Program-made: the position numbers and the translations under genes
The notes under the pieces: generated by a model
What the model was told of the DNA's origin: nothing
Seen by the model: the letters and a program-made list of their open reading frames with translations, nothing else
The model's database searches: none
Assembly (NCBI GenBank): GCA_029582165.1
Contig: CM055890.1
Coordinates: forward strand, 4,828,787-4,892,786
DNA: 64,000 nucleotides
Reading direction: 5' to 3'
Source of the DNA: Portulaca oleracea
Taxonomy: Eukaryota; Streptophyta; Magnoliopsida; Caryophyllales; Portulacaceae
Shown here: piece after piece, positions 59,201-64,000 of the stretch
Layout: each line of letters begins with the position of its first letter
Position numbering within the stretch: the first letter of the stretch is position 1

Positions 59201-60521
59201 GCACAGAAATGAGCAAATGAGTTACAATATTATCTCTTTTGACATGGCGCGCTAAAAGCGAAGAAATACAACAAATAGACCCTATAATATCATCCACTAT
59301 AAAAAATAGTTATTGAAAAGTCTTTCTTCCCTAACTGGAGCTTTAGAATCAAACCAAGTAAATTGCTCTATAATGCCAAGTCTTTAAATAATGCCTCCAC
59401 TCACTGGGTGGACCAAATAAATGGGGTTGCAGCTTCAACTTTTTCTAACCATTCTAATTACTCCTTTATCATCCCTTATCACAAAGCCCAATCCCACTTG
59501 CAGCCAATTAGCGAGATGCATTAACATTTATCATTTCATCTTACACATACTCTATCCTGGCAATTCTCAATCATTCAACGAGGTAGGGAGATTTAAACTA
59601 TTCACTGCAGTTGTTGCCTGTTTGTACTCTAATTCTTTTGAGTTAATCATCGCAAAGTTTTGTTCCTGAAAACACACGTAGGGAGAAGCCTAGTTGAAAC
59701 CATCACATTCCTTGTTTTCCAATTAACATCTCATGATCCATATTTCCATGGGGTATTCACTTTCGATAACAATAACCAAGTGAGACTAAGTTATTTTTTT
59801 TAGCTAGCTAACTCGATTCTAAATTTTGGAAGCAAAATTGGTTATTTATTGAGCGAAGGGTATTTTGGTCATTTGTACAAGAGATGGAATTCTGCAACAT
59901 TGACTTTATGGTAGACTCTTGAATTGATATTTTAGTTTTATTCTAGTTTATTACATTTATGTGGCTCTTATTAACTTAGGCCAATATGTGGCTAGTATTA
60001 GGTTTCTTAATGTGTGGCTAGAAATGATTTCCCCTTCTCCAAGCTTAAGCTACAATATATGAATAGGATCAGTTCCTCCTTGCTACATATACTCAAGGCT
60101 TATAAGGAATAAATAGACAATGACGATGATTAATGAAGTCTTTTGGTAGTTATAAACCAAAACACATGTTTTATCCATATTAGTATGATAATGTTATTCT
60201 ATTCTCTCTAAAAGATCAGTTGGTGCTACTTTCAACTAATCTTTGCTGGGTTTTGTCGGTGCTCAAGGCTGAATATTGGTAGATTTATCTTTTATGCATC
60301 TACTTTGGAGGTCTTCTAGATCATTTGTTGTGTTCCATTCTTCACAATGGTCATATCTTTCCATTTTGTTCAAGTTTAATATCAACATCCAAAAATATGA
60401 GTTGTTATATCTTGAGTTCTATTTGGTGTTCCTTGAAATCCACGCTAATATCATGATCCTAAGGCTGCGAATTTTCATTCCTTAATTATTTTAGGCACAT
60501 AAGGGTCAACCTATTTTACTA
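59201..60521. other. No recognisable feature
   Basis: AT-rich, unique-looking sequence with short chance reading frames. No repeat ends or splice-linked exons were seen. Confidence 0.3.
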
Positions 60522-61093
60522 CTGAAAGAGCCCAAGAAGGGGGTTGACTGAAATTTGGTTAAGGCTTTAAAACTTAACACACAAGTCAGTAAAGGTCCTT
60601 GGCATAGCCAAAGATAATTAAGGTATAAACGTGAAATATAAATGATGAAAATTAAAGAAGATGATACACATGAATTTAGCTGATGTTCACCCTTCCAAAC
60701 AAGGCTACCTCGCCGGACCTAAGCTTCTCTTCACTTAGGATTTTGAACCACTTCACTTCTTGTTCGCTTAAGAAGTATAATGAGGTCTTCAAACTCGGCT
60801 CCCTTTAGTACCTCCAAGGCAAGCTTACAAAATACTCAATCAAGGAGACGCGTTCCTCTTGATCTTCAACTCAATCAAGGCAACACCCTTGATCTACAAC
60901 TCACTAAGCATTAACAACATTTAGTTACCCAAGTGAGTTTCCCAACTCACTTAATACATGTTTTATTATAAGTATATTTTCAGACCGAGGACCTTATAGT
61001 ACAAGAGACTAATGAATGTGAATTACAATGCATATCTCTTGTGGAGTGGAGTGTTTCCCTCATTTTTCTTCTCCATTTGTGTCTTCTTTTAAT
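60522..61093. mobile_element. Possible copia-type LTR remnant
   Basis: AGAGCCCAAGAAGGGGGTTG, then AAGGCTTTAAAACTTAACAC resembles the beginning of SIRE-like Ty1/copia LTRs (from memory). There is no second LTR or coding sequence, so this is weak. Sequence of this kind continues at 61714-61911 and from 63867. Confidence 0.25.
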
Positions 61094-61705
61094 TAGGGGT
61101 GAGTGGGACCGGGATCCCGGTAGTTTTTGGAGGTCCCGGTCCTGGTCCCGATTGTGATCGGGAGCAAAGTTTAGTTCCCGGTCCCGGTCCCGATTGTGAC
61201 CGGGAGCAAAGATTTGCTCCCGCTCCCACCGGGACCGGGAAATCAACAGGGAATTTTTTTGTCCCGGTTTCTTAATTTTTTTTTCACCCGTTGTTTGATT
61301 TATTTACAATAAAAACCAACATAAATTATATAAGTTTTCTCTAATTTCACAAATGTGGGCGCCAATTTATTTACATAGCCACTTTTTTCCAAATTAAAAT
61401 TACGTAATATCTAATACATAATATTTTTTTTCCAAAAAAAATATGTTAAGTTCGAAATAGTAATAAATAAAATAAATCTAAAGATCGAGCACATATTAAA
61501 TTATACAAATTTATCAATCGTTATAAAGTCACTTGATTTGTTATATATATATAAACCAGGAATCGGGGTCGGGACCGGGAAATGAAGTCAAGTCCCACTC
61601 CCGGTCCCACTGTTGACCGGGACTTTATTTTTAGTCCCACTCTGGCCCAGGGCCCCACCGGACTGACGGACTTGACCGGGATTCCTGCAATTTTGCTCAC
61701 CCCTA
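61094..61705. mobile_element. hAT-like non-autonomous element
   Basis: It starts TAGGGGTGAG and ends CTCACCCCTA, perfect 10-bp inverted ends. The flanks CTTTTAAT (61086-61093) and CTTTTTAT (61706-61713) match at 7 of 8 bases. The 612-bp body repeats GGGACCGGGA and CCCGGTCCCG words; no coding capacity. Confidence 0.85.
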
Positions 61706-61713
61706 CTTTTTAT

Positions 61714-61911
61714 ATCCAAACAGTGAGGTGAAAGTTGGAAATTTTAAGCACTTGGAAGGAGCCTTCAATTGGCAAGAAGTCGTTGAAGATCTTCACAAAA
61801 TCAATTTCTTATTGACTTCTTCCTGAAAGAGAAAGGGGCACGTGATACTTACTGGAATTACAACAATCAAACTTTGTTTAAATAGTTGGATACCTTCCAA
61901 GAGAGATATGT
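61714..61911. other. Unassigned sequence between two insertions
   Basis: It continues the region before the hAT element and ends in TATGT, the target of the next solo LTR. No gene is seen. Confidence 0.3.
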
Positions 61912-63866
61912 TGTAACACCCTCATATTCATAATTACCAGATTATCACTAAACACCTCATAACCCAATGATTAGCGCAGCGGAAATATAATCCGAAGGCA
62001 TTACCACTGTCCTTGATCATGGACAAGGCTAACAAGACACTGGTTTCAACTTTACATTATCATGAAAATTAATATATTTCACAACACACATACCATACTT
62101 TCTTAGGATCAACCTATCACCCTTCCAAGATAATATATTACAACCAACACCCAAAAATCATATATCTTCAAGGATCTCCTACATCAAGCTATCAAACATA
62201 CACATCATAGGTGAAAGATGACTTCCTTAAAACAAAGGAACTTTCGGCTCTCTAACCTGAATTGACTTCTTACCGATTCTTGGCTTATCCGCACTAGGGG
62301 TATCACCTAAAACAAAACATAAAAACAATTTCACAAATGAGTTGAAACTCAATACGCATACCCCTATACAGTAAATAAATTTAAGCAATTCATTTTATTT
62401 CGCGCATTTCAATTCATTTTGCAAACTAATAAAAGAGAAATACAATAAATAAAACTCGCTTGTAGAATTATTATTATATCTGAGTGGTTCCTTACTTGCG
62501 ATCATCGGACTAAGCCTTCATACACATATACCCGGACCGATCGGGAGGTCCGGACGGAGTTAACCAATTGACACTGGCCAGGTTATGACTTGGGTAGTGC
62601 ACTATTGGCACAGGTAACTTGGGTTGGGATCACTTGTATGTAAGAAAAACATATAAAAAAAATAATTAACCATGCCAAATTAATATAAATGTTTATTTCA
62701 ACTCAAATAAGTGAGTTTGAGTAGGGTACAAGCAATATGCGTATCTTTGAACCCGCAAATAAAGCAACTTGAAAGCTTGACTGGACTCGAATAGGGAGCA
62801 GCAACGACCTCTTGGAACACACTTGAAAAAGGGGGAAGAAGAGAGGAGGAACAAGGGAGAGTAGATGGTGGTGGGTGGTGACCTTGAGCTGCGGCGGTTG
62901 CCAGGGATAGGGCTGTTCATGGGTCCAAAACCGAACCGAATAAACCCAAAAGCGAATAAGAGGTAAAGTCCAAATCGAAAATCGGTTCTCGGTTTATTCG
63001 GTTCAAAATCGAATAATGCACACATCCATGTGGTTTTCACCTGAACCGAGCAAACCGAATCAAACCAATTAAACCGAAAATCGAATAAGGTCTAAAGTCC
63101 AAACCGAAAACTGAACCAGATAAAAATTGGTTCGGTTTGGAATGGTTCAATTTGATTGTCGTTTTATTCGGTTCAAAACCAAATAATGCACACCCCTAGT
63201 CAGGGACTTGGGCTGCTGGTGGAAGATTGGGAAGGGAAAGGCAGATGGGGACATGGATGAGCGAAGCAGAAAGAGTGCAGAAGCAGGGGGAAATGTGAGG
63301 GAGTATCTTGAGATGGAAACAAATAAAAAGAAAATATCAAATATAATCAAAATTAAAAAGGGGAGTGGTTTTATTATTAAGGCCTAAGTACTTATAAAAT
63401 TAAAAGTTTACTAACACCAATTCTTCTCTCTCTATTAATACTATTTTTTACTAAACCCAATAATATTAATTTATAGTCTCGGGATAAAGTTTTATAAATT
63501 TAACAATAATAAAGGAGACTTGAAATAGAATGGGGAGGTAGAATAAATTGAAATTTAAATAAATTAGGGAATGAAAAGGTATGAGAATAATAATATTATT
63601 ATTACTATTAGTAATACCGCAATTCAATCGACTTGATAAAATTTGGCTAGGTAAATTACCCGAATATTCTAAGAGTAATTTGAGTAGCTAAAATCGTCAC
63701 ATAAATAATTTATAAATATAACATACTAGGTTGGTGTATGATGGTCGTTGTTTTGCTCGAGTCCTGCAAAAAACACAAAACAGTTATCTTGAAATGAAAT
63801 GCCCAATTTAGTTAGTTACACTCATTACTTAATTTAGTTATGTTGGGTTTGAGGCGGGTTATTACA
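61912..63866 (-). mobile_element. Solo LTR, same family as 6425-9804
   Basis: It starts TGTAACACCCTCA and ends GAGGCGGGTTATTACA. The flanks TATGT (61907-61911) and TATGC (63867-63871) match at 4 of 5 bases. It shares GATTAGCGCAGCGGAA and GGCATTACC with the solo LTR at 6425 and also reads on the minus strand. At 1955 bp it is shorter and carries a hAT MITE at 62908-63198. Confidence 0.7.
62908..63198. mobile_element. hAT-like MITE nested in the solo LTR
   Basis: It starts TAGGGCTGTTCATGG and ends ATGCACACCCCTA. The flanks GCCAGGGA (62900-62907) and GTCAGGGA (63199-63206) match at 7 of 8 bases. The 291-bp body of AACCGAA and TTCGGTT words is related, in the opposite orientation, to 17778-18084. 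Confidence 0.8.
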
Positions 63867-64000
63867 TATGCCAATAATTAGTAAGCATAATATTGGATTT
63901 AGATATTGATTTAGATATCATGGAAAGAGGTAACAAATCTCCCAAAACAATTAGGAAAATATCACTCTAAAATATTCAGGTTATATGCCAATAATATTCG
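63867..64000. other. Window end, continuation of the region before 61912
   Basis: AT-rich sequence resuming after the solo LTR. The phrase TATGCCAATAAT occurs twice (63867 and 63984), which may mark a small repeat cut by the window end. Confidence 0.3.

Overview
This is a window of a plant nuclear genome, almost certainly a eudicot. The evidence is AT-rich DNA, two multi-exon genes of plant type with GT-AG introns, and a dense mosaic of plant transposable elements: Ty3/gypsy LTR elements and solo LTRs, a Helitron cluster, hAT, Stowaway and PIF/Harbinger-like MITEs. There are no prokaryotic operons, rRNA genes or convincing tRNA genes. The species cannot be told from the sequence.

Only two host genes are supported, both on the minus strand. 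The first (22770-27772, seven coding exons, 409 aa) is a DUF829/TMEM53-type alpha/beta-hydrolase-fold protein. The second (46916-52904, seven coding exons, 331 aa) is a single-pass membrane-anchored protein with a Cys-rich, PAN/Apple-like C-terminal region, from an uncharacterised plant family. All exon joins keep the reading frame, and both totals divide by three.

Layout. 1-9978: two rearranged copies of a non-autonomous LTR retrotransposon with a tRNA-Asp-type primer site (Athila/Tat style); the second copy is split by a 3.4 kb solo LTR. 10640-16352: a second Athila/Tat-style element (gag tail, long non-coding tail, purine tract, LTR with clusters of palindromes), then a degraded chromovirus-type LTR. 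16801-20452: a decayed chromovirus (integrase, pol C-terminus, 3' LTR) broken by a cluster holding hAT-like elements. 20500-22600: LTR remnant, Stowaway MITE and unclear sequence. 22770-28000: host gene 1. 28380-29400: decayed Stowaway copies. 31383-36053: a composite Helitron region with several nested 5' termini, each next to an (AAT)n microsatellite, and one 3' hairpin/CTAG terminus. 36378-44590: a complete gag-only LTR retrotransposon with a perfect 5-bp target duplication, carrying two internal tandem-repeat arrays, with a related PIF/Harbinger-like MITE on each side. 44600-46490: AT-rich repeats. 46916-52904: host gene 2, with a complete hAT element in its long third intron. 53611-54471: a hAT element with a second MITE nested inside it. 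54472-59200: a minus-strand LTR split by a 3.4 kb solo LTR. 60500-64000: an LTR-like remnant holding a hAT element and a third solo LTR, itself carrying another hAT element.

No operon-like or pathway relation links the two genes. The strongest unusual signals are the nested Helitron 5' ends, the convergent palindrome clusters in unrelated LTRs, the gag-only retroelement with a satellite-like interior, and the many nested insertions whose target duplications can still be read. Coordinates of exons and element ends were read by eye from the sequence; superfamily names are inference from termini, target duplications and motifs, since no database search was possible.
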